A stretch of 64,000 nt of DNA from Candidatus Bathyarchaeota archaeon (GCA_020346605.1 CP070784.1:835222-899221); one strand, 5' to 3'. Counted from the stretch's first letter, positions 8,264-16,609 are shown. Notes: a model not told the origin generated them from the letters alone. Program-made: numbers and translations.

Positions 8264-9034
8264 TCAGAAGAGGATGGAGAGGCAAGTCAGCGCCCCGTCG
8301 CACTTCTCGATCTCGGAGACATCCATCGGGATGACTTCGAACCCGGCGTCCCGGACCAGCTCGTGGGCCTCCATGTGCCCCTGGGCCATGAGAACGGTGT
8401 CCCCGACGGCGAGGGTGTCGGCTGCGTACTCCTCCCCCTCGGGCGGGATCAGAATGTGGAGCCCGGCTAGGGCTGGGTGCCTGCTGTACTTCTCCGTGGC
8501 GATGGCGATCCCCCTACCCAGGTAGGTGACGTAGCTCTTCAGGTGCATTACTCGGGGGTCGAAGATCGTGGAGACGGGCACTCCGAGCCACTCCTCCATC
8601 TGGGCGACCCCTTCCGGGTTGGTGCGCTGTGTGATTCCGCAGATGAGCCTGTCCTCCAGGTGGACCACGTCTCCCCCCTCGATGGTAGCGGGCTCCTCCG
8701 CCCACCTAACCAGCATGAACTCTTCCAGTCTCTTGGCGACCGCGGGCTGCTCCCCACGCCTGCTCTCCTTCGCCATCCTGCAGATTAGGGCTCTGCCGTC
8801 GTGGACCACGGCGTTGTCCTCGACGAAGCAGGCGTCCGCGAGCCGGTCGTCCCTGGGCACGTGGATCACCTCCAGCCCCAGCTCCGCGAGGGTCCGGCAG
8901 TAGGCTGCGTGCTGCTCCCTGGCCTTCTCCAGGCTTACTGTGCTGTGCAGCGGGTGGGTGGAGAGGCAGCTCCTGTAGCTGTCACCAGGGGCCCTAACGA
9001 GGGCGCGCTTGGGCTCCATGGATGATCTAATCAT
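8264..9034 (-). CDS. Dimethylarginine dimethylaminohydrolase (DDAH)-like amidinohydrolase
   Basis: The 256-residue protein has the DDAH/amidinotransferase beta-alpha propeller motifs: DACFVEDNAVV, EGGDVVHLEDRLICG, the catalytic-His region MHLKSYVTYLG, and a C-terminal GALTCLSILF with the nucleophilic Cys at residue 251. Family members hydrolyse guanidino compounds (methylarginines, citrulline-forming reactions) or transfer amidino groups. The length of about 255 residues is typical of DDAH rather than of arginine deiminase (about 400). The start at 9034 could shift by a few codons. Confidence 0.87.
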   Translation of the reverse strand: MIRSSMEPKRALVRAPGDSYRSCLSTHPLHSTVSLEKAREQHAAYCRTLAELGLEVIHVPRDDRLADACFVEDNAVVHDGRALICRMAKESRRGEQPAVAKRLEEFMLVRWAEEPATIEGGDVVHLEDRLICGITQRTNPEGVAQMEEWLGVPVSTIFDPRVMHLKSYVTYLGRGIAIATEKYSRHPALAGLHILIPPEGEEYAADTLAVGDTVLMAQGHMEAHELVRDAGFEVIPMDVSEIEKCDGALTCLSILF

Positions 9035-9104
9035 TGACTAGACTTGATATGTTTTAATCCTTGGCTGCCTGCGCGGATCAGTAACTGTGTGACAGGTTGC
9101 GCGC

Positions 9105-9647
9105 TCAACCGTTCCACTCATGGCTGAGAATTGCGTACAGGAGCGAGTCCCTCCATTTGCCTCTTATCTGCATGTTCTGCCTGAGCCGTCCCTCTAGACT
9201 CATGCCACACTTCTGTAGCACGCGTTCGGAGGCCTTATTCTCAGGAGAACATGTGGCAAATATCCTGTGCAGGTTCATCGTCTCGAAGCCGAACTTGACT
9301 AGGGCTCTGGCCGCCTCGGTAGCAATGCCCCGCCCCCAGTAGGCGCGATTCAAGACGTACCCCATGTTTCCCTCCCTGAGCGCTGCATCATTCTCACGGA
9401 TACCGCAACCACCGATTAATTTGCTCTCCTCTTTGAGGACGATCCCAATCTCGAAGCGTCTCCGAGGAAATTCCTGCTGGTACGTTATTACACGCCTGAT
9501 GAAGTCCTTGGTGTCTTCCACAGTGTTCGGCCCCCAGGGCATGTAGCGTACGACCTCGGAGTCCGATCCGTACTCGTGCACGGCTCTCCAGTCCTCCTGG
9601 ACAAAGTCTCGCAGAAGTAGGCGTCCAGTCTCTATTGGCATCGCCAT
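9105..9647 (-). CDS. GNAT acetyltransferase, RimJ/RimL-like
   Basis: The 180-residue protein starts with the typical IETGRLLLRDFVQEDWRAVHEY and contains GYVLNRAYWGRGIATEAARALVKFGFETMNLHRIFATCSPENKASERVLQKCGM, the acetyl-CoA pyrophosphate loop (G-R-G-I-A) plus the downstream beta-bulge of RimJ/RimL-type N-acetyltransferases. These acetylate protein N-termini or small molecules. The target is unknown. An A/T-rich region with GATAAAAAATAC on the coding strand at about 9680 may be the promoter. Confidence 0.88.
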   Translation of the reverse strand: MAMPIETGRLLLRDFVQEDWRAVHEYGSDSEVVRYMPWGPNTVEDTKDFIRRVITYQQEFPRRRFEIGIVLKEESKLIGGCGIRENDAALREGNMGYVLNRAYWGRGIATEAARALVKFGFETMNLHRIFATCSPENKASERVLQKCGMSLEGRLRQNMQIRGKWRDSLLYAILSHEWNG

Positions 9648-9710
9648 GTTAGACTATAGCTCGCAATTGAGGTAATTAGTATTTTTTATCGAGCTTTTTC
9701 ATTTATCACC

Positions 9711-9734
9711 TGCGCGCGCGGGAGCGTGCGCGCA
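9711..9734. repeat. Inverted (GC)n tract
   Basis: TGCGCGCGCG and GTGCGCGCA form an imperfect palindrome in a gene-free stretch. Similar alternating GC tracts occur at 6013, 12483, 14243, 17405, 19408 and 40612, several of them at broken genes. Confidence 0.5.
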
Positions 9735-9807
9735 GTTCTCGGGGAAGGGTTAAAATTCACTCCCCACACATGTTTAAATTCACGCTGAATTCAAGCGCAC
9801 ACGTATC

Positions 9808-10353
9808 CTACATACTTACGACTGGAGCTAGCACTGAATTTTGATACAATACCGTGATAATCACTGAGAACAATGTAAATGTCAACACGACCACAAATAC
9901 ACGTTTGAGGCGTTCCCCAGACAATCCACTTCCTACTACAGCGCCGGCGACACCGAGTTCTAATGCTTGACCGAAAAACCATCCAAGAAGCAGAGTGCCT
10001 TCAGCTGTCGACATGGACAGTAGTCCTAGCACGAAAGCCCCCCATACCATTCCGCCAAATTTTAATCCGAAAATCAATCCTCTTCTTTTTCCAACTATCC
10101 CTAGCTTATCCATCATCCAAGTTAGTAAAACTGCCATGAGCAGAAATGACGTGTAACCCAGTGGAATCAACCTGAAAGCTTTTGTTGGCGGCAGCAAGAA
10201 TGGGCTTGGCCTGAGGTATAATCTCGCAAGCAGCCCGGCGTGTAGAAAGAAATCGAAACCGAGCATTGACAGCCAACTCAAAATAGCGATGACAGAAAGA
10301 CGGCGATTTGAGTTGTTTGATGTTCGCCCGCTCTCCAGGTTAAAAGAGATCAT
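9808..10353 (-). CDS. Multi-pass membrane protein, partner of the winged-helix gene
   Basis: The 181-residue protein has four to five hydrophobic segments (about residues 20-45, 60-82, 92-118, 122-146 and 155-178) and a short polar N-terminus. It was not recognised as a known family. Its ATG overlaps the TGA of the membrane-anchored regulator at 10350-10904 by four bases, so the two are translationally coupled and probably act together. A signal-transmitting or target membrane protein for the regulator is a reasonable guess, without direct evidence. Confidence 0.6.
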   Translation of the reverse strand: MISFNLESGRTSNNSNRRLSVIAILSWLSMLGFDFFLHAGLLARLYLRPSPFLLPPTKAFRLIPLGYTSFLLMAVLLTWMMDKLGIVGKRRGLIFGLKFGGMVWGAFVLGLLSMSTAEGTLLLGWFFGQALELGVAGAVVGSGLSGERLKRVFVVVLTFTLFSVIITVLYQNSVLAPVVSM

Positions 10354-10904
10354 GAAATGCCAAGTTTCCTCTCGATTTTCCTCACATATTCGGGTGCAGC
10401 TCTAAGGGCGTGTATCAACCCAGCCAAGGTTATCAGACCCAGCACAGACAGAACGCCTGTTACACCTAACACAAATGTGGGTCCACCTTCGGTGATGATC
10501 GTGTAGCCCACGTATCCCCATATAAACAAGAGTAGGCCGTTGATTATTATCCCAAATACGATGAGAATGCTCACAGTTGGGTGGACGCTTCTCTTCTGTG
10601 AGTGCCTCGCCACTCTTAGATAGGTCTCATAGTTTCTGCCGAGACCTTCTCCTATTGAGAACAACAGCCTAAGTGACTGCTCGCCGAGAGGGGTTAAGTG
10701 GTACCTCCTTTTCTCGTCCCTTTCGATCAAACCCTCCAGCTGTTTAAGGTGATAATTTAACGTACCTGTGGGTATGCCCAGCTCACCGAGTATATCACTG
10801 TACAAGGCCCCCTTTTCTTGAACATTGATTATTTTCAGTATATTGCGTCTCTCGCTGTGATTCAACGCCTGAATGATCACTTCTTCAACGCCTTCAATTC
10901 CCAT
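10350..10904 (-). CDS. Membrane-anchored winged-helix (ArsR-like) regulator
   Basis: Residues 5-85 form a winged helix (VIIQALNHSERRNILKIINVQ, then GELGIPTGTLNYHLKQLEGLIERDEKRRYHLTPLGEQSLRL). Two membrane segments follow at about residues 108-132 and 140-165. DNA-binding domains joined to membrane segments are common in archaea and may link membrane state to transcription. A paralogue with the same ALSHxERRNILKII opening lies at 41331. An inverted repeat just upstream (10923-10945) suggests autoregulation. The gene heads a two-gene operon with the membrane protein at 9808. Confidence 0.75.
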   Translation of the reverse strand: MGIEGVEEVIIQALNHSERRNILKIINVQEKGALYSDILGELGIPTGTLNYHLKQLEGLIERDEKRRYHLTPLGEQSLRLLFSIGEGLGRNYETYLRVARHSQKRSVHPTVSILIVFGIIINGLLLFIWGYVGYTIITEGGPTFVLGVTGVLSVLGLITLAGLIHALRAAPEYVRKIERKLGIS

Positions 10905-11210
10905 GCAAATCTAACCCTTTTTCTGTAAACAACTCAAATTTACAGTAAAAAAGGCTTGTTGACCAACAAATTCTGACGAAAAAAATGGTTAAGAGATCCA
11001 GCTCCCGCGCTCACAGAAAAGGGCATAGAACATTGAAATTCTGCCATGTTAATGAAATGTTCCTGCTCTCTGAAGGTCATTCTGTGTTGAAAAACAGACT
11101 AGCTCATCGGCATTGTTTTTTTATATAGGTTGGTATGAGAGACCTTAGGTTCTGTTTACACGGAATGCAGGCTCGCAGTATTGGACCATGAACAGAGAGG
11201 AGGTGAAGAA
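10905..11210. other. Gene-free stretch between divergent transcription units
   Basis: About 300 nt contain an inverted repeat (10923-10945) near the leftward gene and a TATA-like TTTATATAGG at 11120-11129 for the rightward NTF2-like gene. From the TATA box to the chosen start is about 85 nt, so that transcript has a leader of about 60 nt. No convincing reading frame or RNA gene was seen in between. Confidence 0.5.
10923..10945. promoter_or_regulatory. Inverted repeat, candidate operator of the membrane regulator
   Basis: CTGTAAA at 10923-10929 and TTTACAG at 10939-10945 are perfect inverted arms around a 9-nt spacer, 19 nt upstream of the regulator start codon. The position overlaps the expected core promoter, which suits an autorepressor site. 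Confidence 0.5.
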
Positions 11211-11615
11211 TTGAAAGGAGTTGACATAGAGGCTGAGAAGAAGCTGATCGAGAAAGTTCACCGTGGCACGCTCGCCGATCACACGACGAACATCGACGCG
11301 GCCGTGGCGATGTTCGCGGAGGACGCCTTCGTCATCCCTCCCAACGCCCCCCCGCTGGAGGGCCACGAAGCACTGAGGGAGGTCGGCAAGCAGCTCATAA
11401 AGTCGAAGGTCCTCGACATGGGCGAACCTGGGCGCGGCATCAAGAGGCTGGAGGTCTCGGCGTCGGGTGACCTCGCCTACGACATGGGCAAGTTCCGCAT
11501 AATCACAGAGGGGCCCGAGGGCCCGGTCGAGGAGAAGGGGTACTTTGTGACCCTTTACAAGAAGATCGACGGCGAATGGAAGCTGCAGGGGAATATCTGG
11601 AACAATGTGGAATAA
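11211..11615 (+). CDS. SnoaL/NTF2-like (DUF4440-type) protein
   Basis: The protein of about 134 residues has the NTF2-like pattern: an N-terminal helix (EKKLIEKVHRGT), MFAEDAFVIPPNAPPLEGHEALREVGKQLI, then the strand series KRLEVSASGDLAYDMGKFRI, GYFVTLYKKIDGEWKLQGNIWN. Such folds serve as small enzymes or ligand-binding proteins. The TTG at 11211 is chosen because a strong GAGGAGGTGA ribosome-binding sequence ends a few bases upstream; the frame also stays open to TTG 11181. A near-perfect terminator hairpin follows the stop. Confidence 0.78.
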   Translation: MKGVDIEAEKKLIEKVHRGTLADHTTNIDAAVAMFAEDAFVIPPNAPPLEGHEALREVGKQLIKSKVLDMGEPGRGIKRLEVSASGDLAYDMGKFRIITEGPEGPVEEKGYFVTLYKKIDGEWKLQGNIWNNVE

Positions 11616-11617
11616 AA

Positions 11618-11640
11618 GGGGGCTGAGCCCCCAGCTTTTT
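11618..11640 (+). terminator. Hairpin plus T-tract terminator
   Basis: GGGGG-CTGAG-CCCCC (11618-11632) is followed by AGC and five T residues (11636-11640), directly between the NTF2-like gene and the convergent DUF4760-like gene. Confidence 0.7.
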
Positions 11641-11643
11641 CCC

Positions 11644-12168
11644 CTAGTTTTCTTGGCTTTGATATTTTGAGGCCTCGTATTTCTTTATCTCGTCGTAGAG
11701 GTACTCCAAATTGGCGTCGTGATCTGGACGATTGAATCGCCTTCTCATCTCCTTCGAAATGGGTCCGATCTTCTCCCAGACACCGATGACGTGTCTAGTC
11801 ATCAGTTCGCCAACCAAGTTGATGTCCAAGAGGCCCTTCTGAACAAGGACTCCGACGCCCTCGAAGAAGGTCACGACCGAGCCCGACTGCTGCCAGGCCT
11901 TGGGGTTCGCGTCCCAGCCGTATTTCTGCATGAAGTCGTCGTAGTCATCCCACTTCCAGGTGAGGAAGTCCGCGAGCTTGTCGTAGAACGTCGGCTCGAT
12001 GAAGTTGTCGTATGTCTGCATGAACAGCTGCGCCTGCCTCGTCTCCAGCTGAAGGTCTTGGGTTCTCCGGGTGTTCCTCAGGGTCATTATGTGGTATATG
12101 ACGCCCACGCAGATGCCCAAGGTCTGGAACAGCATCAGAGCGGTCTGGATCGAGATCTGCTCAACCAA
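11644..12168 (-). CDS. DUF4760-like single-pass membrane protein, copy A
   Basis: The 174-residue protein has one N-terminal membrane segment (about residues 8-28, LMLFQTLGICVGVIYHIMTL), then a basic/polar LRNTRRTQDLQLETRQAQLFMQ helix and a cytoplasmic helical domain with WDDYDDFMQKYG, FFEGVGVLVQKGLLDINLV and a C-terminal amphipathic helix. It is one of five related loci in this region (16028, 16667, 17245, 19511). The family resembles DUF4760, which has no known function. The start is TTG, aligned with the ATGGTTGA start of the other copies; the stop is TAG. The upstream element at 12200-12214 is shared with copies B, C and D. Confidence 0.75.
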   Translation of the reverse strand: MVEQISIQTALMLFQTLGICVGVIYHIMTLRNTRRTQDLQLETRQAQLFMQTYDNFIEPTFYDKLADFLTWKWDDYDDFMQKYGWDANPKAWQQSGSVVTFFEGVGVLVQKGLLDINLVGELMTRHVIGVWEKIGPISKEMRRRFNRPDHDANLEYLYDEIKKYEASKYQSQEN

Positions 12169-12199
12169 CGTGTATCAGATATGTGTAGTCGGATCTGGG

Positions 12200-12214
12200 G
12201 AAAAGAGTTGGGGA
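12200..12214 (-). promoter_or_regulatory. Shared upstream element of DUF4760-like copy A
   Basis: On the coding strand it reads TCCCCAACTCTTTTC, ending 31 nt before the start codon of copy A. The same element stands at nearly the same distance before copies B, C and D. It could be a BRE/TATA-type core promoter, or the T-rich terminator of the gene upstream. Confidence 0.5.
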
Positions 12215-12232
12215 GGAAGAGAGGAGGCCGCC

Positions 12233-12559
12233 CTATTCGTCCAGTCTCTCCAGTTTGAAGGAGAAGGACATGAAGCCGTCGGAGCAGCAGACGATCTGTT
12301 TCCCCTCCTCGGTCCATGGGGTGAAGTTCCCACCGAACATCAGTATCGACGCGTCCTTGAAAATGTCGTGGAACGCCCAGGGGCAGAACCCTCGAGCGTC
12401 TTGTTGTCCATCTCAGGGATGAACTCCTTCCCCTCCCTGAAGACTGTGCATATGATGCACTTCTCCCCGGTGGGGGACACGGGCGCGCGCGTCGCCGACG
12501 AAGATGTACTCAGGGTCAACATGCTTCAGGACCGTGACTTTGACTCTAGATCTTCCCAT
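12233..12559 (-). pseudogene. Frameshifted TIGR04076-family gene
   Basis: Across three reading frames the reverse strand spells a complete TIGR04076-type protein of about 108 residues: MGRSRVKVTVLKHVDPEYIF, then SPTGEKCIICTVFREGKEFI, then GFCPWAFHDIFKDASILMFG, GNFTPWTEEGKQIVCC and SDGFMSFSFKLERL. The family markers (CPWA, the GGN and CC-DG motifs) are all present. One shift lies in the GCGCGCGCC run near 12483-12492. The other is a missing base in CTCGAGGGTTC near 12390. Two compensating single-base lesions with otherwise perfect coding could mean recent decay or sequencing error in GC-rich runs. The function of the family is unknown. Confidence 0.78.
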
Positions 12560-12709
12560 GTCGATCCTACCATATTGCACAATTAAACGACAAGAAGAGT
12601 ATTGGGCCTTTAGAAGACTTTAGTAAACATCGATCCCCTGCAAGCGCGAGAAAGCCGGCGTGAAAAGCCTTTATCTAAAACTGACCATACTAGTCGTGGT
12701 GTCAAAAAT

Positions 12710-14149
12710 TTGACTAACGTCATTCTCATCATGCTTGACAGCCTGAGGAGGGACCACCTGGGCTGCTTCGGCAACGACTGGATCAAGACCCCTAACATCG
12801 ACTCTCTCGCGGGGGAGGGGGTCATGTTCACCAACGCCTACCCCGAGGCGCTCCCCACCATCCCAGTCAGGAGGGCGATGCACACGGGCATGAGGACCTT
12901 CCCCTGCAGGGGATACGTGCCCCCGAAGGGGGACAATGTCCTCATCCCAGGCTGGCAGCCCATCCCCAGGGAGCAGGTGACCATGGCCGAGGTGTTTCGC
13001 CAACACGGCTACATGACGGCCCACTTCGTCTCCACCCTCCACATGTTCAAGCCCTCTATGAACTTCCACAGGGGCTTCAAGGTCTGGGAGTGGATCCGGG
13101 GGCAGGAGGCGGACAGGTACAGGGTGCCCCTCAGCGGCGACGTGGAGGACCCCGCGAACCTGCCCTGCGACCTCGCCTACGGCTGCGTCGGCCACACCAT
13201 GGAGCAGTGCCTCGCCAACATGCGGGGCTGGGAGACGGAGGCCGACTGGTTCCCGGCGAGGACCCTCGGCAAGGCCGCTGACTGGGTAGAGCGGCACGGC
13301 GACGAGGGGCCATTCCTCCTCTGCGTCGACGAGTTCGACCCCCACGAGCCCTGGAACGCCCCAAGGAACAACCTGGAGCTATACTTCGACACCGACTCCT
13401 ACCAGGGGAGGAGGGTGATCAACACCCACGGAGGGCCCTACGAGTTCGGGCCGGGGGAGCTGGAGTACACCCTCGCCCAGTACGCCGGTGAGGTCACCCT
13501 CTGCGACAAGTACGTCGGCGTCCTACTGGACAGTTTGAAGGAGAAGGGGCTTTGGGACGACACCGTCGTCGCCCTCGTCTCAGACCACGGCCACAACATC
13601 ATGGACCACGGGGTCATCCACAAGATGCCTGACCACATGTACTCCGAGCTCATGGACCTAGTCTACATCATCCGGAGCCCCGGTGGAGAGGCCGCGGGGA
13701 CGGAGTGCGGCGCCTACGTAGCCCACCACGACATCCCCGTCACGCTGATGGGCATGGCCGGGATCGAGCCCCCCTGGGAGCTGGACGGCCGCAACGCCTG
13801 GGAGTGGGCCACAGGGGCCAAAGAGGAGTCGAGGGACCACGCCACCTGCATCTTCTACCCGTGGCTCTGGTGCCGCGACGACGGGTACGTCTACATGACG
13901 GACATCGACGGCACACAGGAGAAACTCTACGACATGCGCAATGACCCGGGGGAGCTGGAAAACCTGGCCAGAGAGATGCGCGGCGTCTGCGACGCCATGA
14001 GGGAGCTGCTCTGGGAGGAGATGGACGGCAACCCTCCTAGGTACGAAGTGATGAGGGAGGGGCACGAGTGGTACGAATACCCCGAGATCTACGACCCCAC
14101 CTCGGAGGCATCCCGAAAGATTTTGGAGAGGAGGAGGGCGAGAGGGTAG
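12710..14149 (+). CDS. Sulfatase-fold (alkaline phosphatase superfamily) hydrolase with Thr at the nucleophile position
   Basis: The 479-residue protein has the sulfatase layout: a metal-binding N-terminus (NVILIMLDSLRRDHLGCFG), TPNIDSLAGEGVMFTNAYPE, the active-site segment PTIPVRRAMHTG, then FDPHEPW and LVSDHGHNIMDHG with the remaining metal ligands. Where classical sulfatases have C/S-x-P-x-R, this protein has Thr50-I-P-V-R54. Formylglycine can therefore not form in the known way, and Thr would act directly as nucleophile, as in nucleotide pyrophosphatases. A phospho- or sulfo-ester substrate is likely, but which one is open. There is no signal peptide, so it is probably cytosolic. The TTG start lies about 35 nt after a TTTATCTAA box. 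Confidence 0.85.
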   Translation: MTNVILIMLDSLRRDHLGCFGNDWIKTPNIDSLAGEGVMFTNAYPEALPTIPVRRAMHTGMRTFPCRGYVPPKGDNVLIPGWQPIPREQVTMAEVFRQHGYMTAHFVSTLHMFKPSMNFHRGFKVWEWIRGQEADRYRVPLSGDVEDPANLPCDLAYGCVGHTMEQCLANMRGWETEADWFPARTLGKAADWVERHGDEGPFLLCVDEFDPHEPWNAPRNNLELYFDTDSYQGRRVINTHGGPYEFGPGELEYTLAQYAGEVTLCDKYVGVLLDSLKEKGLWDDTVVALVSDHGHNIMDHGVIHKMPDHMYSELMDLVYIIRSPGGEAAGTECGAYVAHHDIPVTLMGMAGIEPPWELDGRNAWEWATGAKEESRDHATCIFYPWLWCRDDGYVYMTDIDGTQEKLYDMRNDPGELENLAREMRGVCDAMRELLWEEMDGNPPRYEVMREGHEWYEYPEIYDPTSEASRKILERRRARG

Positions 14150-14242
14150 CGGGCTGGGGCCGCGCTCCTGCGTCCCTCCTTGTCGGTCCCTGTTTGCGAG
14201 TGACGCTAGACGTTATTCCAGATCTGGCAGACGAACTTCCAT

Positions 14243-14252
14243 TGCGCGCGCA
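14243..14252. repeat. (GC)n palindrome TGCGCGCGCA
   Basis: This 10-bp palindrome lies in the 142-nt gap between the sulfatase-fold gene and the convergent GNAT gene. The 17 bases 14236-14252 are repeated exactly at 17398-17414, at the truncated end of a DUF4760-like copy. Confidence 0.55.
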
Positions 14253-14291
14253 GTTGGGTATGGGGCGGAACGACGAGATCGCTGCAGTATA

Positions 14292-14783
14292 TTACAGAGA
14301 GAGGCTCAGTGTGACCAGCCTTACCGTGGTCCCCTCCACTTCCTCCTCGACGATCTCGCCACGTTCGAACCCCTTGTTCAGGTAGAATCCGATCGCCCTG
14401 TCGTTGAAGCCTTCCGTCTTAACGACCATGCTCGAATAGCCGTCTCTCCTGGCCGTGCTGACGGCTAGCTCAAGTAGCCTGCTGCCGACGCCCCTGCTCG
14501 TTCTGCTCTCCAGGACGACGATGCCGGAGAGCTCCACGCGGCCGTCGTCGATCCTGCTGTTGGTGGCGAAGCCCACCGCTTCGTCCCCATCCAGTGCGAG
14601 GAAGACCCTGACGCCGTCTCTGCCGATGACCTTGGAGAGGAAGTCGTGAGTGGCTATCTGTGATATCGTGTCATCCGACGCCCCCGTCCATCCGAAGGCG
14701 CCGTGTCCGGCCTCGCCCCACGCGTTCAGGATGAAGGTCTTCAGGTCTTCGACGTCTCCTTGTACAGCTTCTCTGATCTCCAT
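14292..14783 (-). CDS. GNAT-family N-acetyltransferase
   Basis: The 163-residue protein starts MEIREAVQGDVEDLKTFILNAW and carries the GNAT core: VELSGIVVLESRTSRGVGSRLLELAVSTARRDGYSSMVVKT, with the acetyl-CoA-binding RGVGSRLL loop (family R/Q-x-x-G-x-G/A), followed by NDRAIGFYLNKGFERGE. The substrate is unknown. It converges with the sulfatase-fold gene and is divergent from the hydrolase at 14933. Confidence 0.87.
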   Translation of the reverse strand: MEIREAVQGDVEDLKTFILNAWGEAGHGAFGWTGASDDTISQIATHDFLSKVIGRDGVRVFLALDGDEAVGFATNSRIDDGRVELSGIVVLESRTSRGVGSRLLELAVSTARRDGYSSMVVKTEGFNDRAIGFYLNKGFERGEIVEEEVEGTTVRLVTLSLSL

Positions 14784-14932
14784 CTCGATCCCGCTTTGGA
14801 CGCGCGTGTCAGATGATTACTGCTCTAGTATGGGGATACGAATTAGGGTTGTGGTCATGCATGATTTGAAATAGTCTTTGAGGGAAATGAGTAGCGACCG
14901 GATATCGTAGTTTGATGTTTGAGGTGAAAGCG

Positions 14933-15931
14933 ATGAGCAAGAGCGTGACGATCGCCGGCGTGAAGGCGGAGCCCGGGGAGAAAGCCCACGGCGCAGTGGC
15001 CGTCCCTCATCTGTTCGCCGACGGCCAGCCAATGGAGATCCCCTTCACCATCTTCAACGGGGCCGAGGAAGGACCCAGGCTGTACATCCAGGTCGCCCAG
15101 CACCCAGCGGAGACCTGGGGGCTGGAGGGGGTGTACAACGTGCTCTCAGCCCTGGACCCAGCCGAGCTCTCAGGGGTGGTGACATTCAGCCTGCCGAACC
15201 CGGTGGGCTTCAGGTTCGCATCGTACTTCCCGCCGAGGATCACCCACGACATCAACAGGGTGGGGAGTGGCGACCCCGATGGGAGCCTGATGGAAAGGAT
15301 CGTCCACGCCTGGTGGGTGAACTTCGTCGAGGGCAGGGCGGACTACGTCGTGGACATCCACGGCGTACCTCCGGCCACCTTTGTCTACTACGAGGCGCAC
15401 GGCGTCTCCCCCGGGGTGCCTGAGGAGGTCGCTGAGAAGTCAGAGAGGATGGCGCTGCTCTACAGCTGCGACTTCGTGCTGAAGCAGCTGGAGGCCTACG
15501 GGGGAGGAAGCAGCTTCCGCGGGGCCTGCGTCGACCACGGCATCCCGGCGATAGTGCCAGAAGTGGCCCCCGACGGCGCCGCCGTCACTGAGCGGGGTAT
15601 ACGGAACATCATGGTCGACCTAGGCATGATCGAGGGCGAGATCGAGCTGCCTCCGGTGCAGCACATACTGAACTGGACAGCGGACCGGAAGGCAGCAGTC
15701 GTCGCGTGTAGCGTTGGCGGATGCTACATCCCGAAGGTGGAAATAGGCGATGTGGTCGAGACGGGTGACGTGGTCGGCGTGATGTACAGCCCGAGGACCT
15801 TCGAGGAGGTGGAGACGCTGAGGGCGCACAGGGACGGCTACGTCTCGTCGATACGTAACTACCCGGTGAAGACCGCTGGCGAGCCGGTGATGTCGATACT
15901 GGAGGTCCTCGAGATCGTCGAGAACGGGTAG
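14933..15931 (+). CDS. Succinylglutamate desuccinylase/aspartoacylase-like zinc hydrolase
   Basis: The 332-residue protein belongs to the AstE/AspA branch of M14-like metallohydrolases. The first two zinc ligands are in AQHPAETWG (H-x-x-E) and the third in YVVDIHGVPP (D-x-H-G); ARITHDINR-like residues and EVAPDG follow. The C-terminal 100 residues form a beta-barrel-like hairpin domain (VGGCYIPKVEIGDVVETGDVVGVM), typical of bacterial and archaeal members. These enzymes hydrolyse N-acyl amino acids or similar amides. The ATG at 14933 is preferred to 14912 because GAGGTGA lies 7 nt before it. Confidence 0.85.
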   Translation: MSKSVTIAGVKAEPGEKAHGAVAVPHLFADGQPMEIPFTIFNGAEEGPRLYIQVAQHPAETWGLEGVYNVLSALDPAELSGVVTFSLPNPVGFRFASYFPPRITHDINRVGSGDPDGSLMERIVHAWWVNFVEGRADYVVDIHGVPPATFVYYEAHGVSPGVPEEVAEKSERMALLYSCDFVLKQLEAYGGGSSFRGACVDHGIPAIVPEVAPDGAAVTERGIRNIMVDLGMIEGEIELPPVQHILNWTADRKAAVVACSVGGCYIPKVEIGDVVETGDVVGVMYSPRTFEEVETLRAHRDGYVSSIRNYPVKTAGEPVMSILEVLEIVENG

Positions 15932-16027
15932 TCGACTCCTTTTATCCCAACTTGCCCCTTGGAATGTTCTGAGTGCAGTGGGTGTCAGACCTCCAGATAG
16001 TTGGCGTAATGGAAAAAGGGTAGGAGA

Positions 16028-16609
16028 TCAGGTCCCGAGTTCCGGGCGTTCCTTGTGGGGTTTGCCGTAGGCTATCTCGGGGTAATCTCTTTCCCTGCGG
16101 ATCTTGGTCATCTCGTCGGCTAGGTATTCGAACCCTGAGAAGTTCTCGGGTATGTTCTCGTTCTCCCTGATTGCCTTGATGATGCCACCCCATTTCTCCC
16201 ACTGCATGACCACTAAAGGCCCCAGCAACTGGAAGACGAGGTGTGGATCGATAAGTCCCTCCTCCAAGAGCACCCCGATGGAGTTGTAGTGCTACCAGAG
16301 GTTGGTCCTCTTGCCGAAGAACTCCGGGTTGACGACAGAGTCGTACTTCCTGAGGAACTCTTCGTAGTCCGGGACATCCAGGTTCTTCAGTTCAGCCCAT
16401 GTCTTGAAGCTCTCCTCCGAGTTCAGCTGCTGGTATATCTGCATGAAGATCTGTGTCTGCCTGGTCTCAAGGGCCTGCTCTTGGGCCTTAAGGGAGAGCT
16501 CCCTCGTCCTCTGGGAGTTCCTCATGATTGTAATGTAGTAGACGATGCCCACCAGGATGCCCACGGTCTGAAAGATCTGGAGCATGATCGGAACTGTGAT
16601 CTCAACCAT
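16028..16609 (-). pseudogene. DUF4760-like membrane protein, copy B, interrupted by an amber codon
   Basis: The frame runs from ATG 16609 to TGA 16028 with one interruption, a TAG at 16292-16294. The N-terminal part has the membrane segment (MLQIFQTVGILVGIVYYITIM) and ALETRQTQIFMQIYQQL. After the TAG the family sequence continues without shift: HYNSIGVLLEEGLIDPHLVF and FSGFEYLADEMTKIRRERDY. In copy D the equivalent codon is TAT (Tyr), so one base change explains the stop. TAG is a normal stop elsewhere in the window, so decay is favoured over pyrrolysine. The truncated 105-residue product would keep the membrane anchor. Confidence 0.75.

Noticed and set aside
12671..13345. Long reverse frame opposite the sulfatase-fold gene
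   Set aside because: It mirrors a GC-rich coding region with strong codon bias; the forward frame has clear family motifs and this one has none.
16292..16294. Pyrrolysine at the amber codon of DUF4760-like copy B
   Set aside because: TAG terminates many other genes in the window (for example at 4499, 6604, 11644), and the family shows Tyr at this site.
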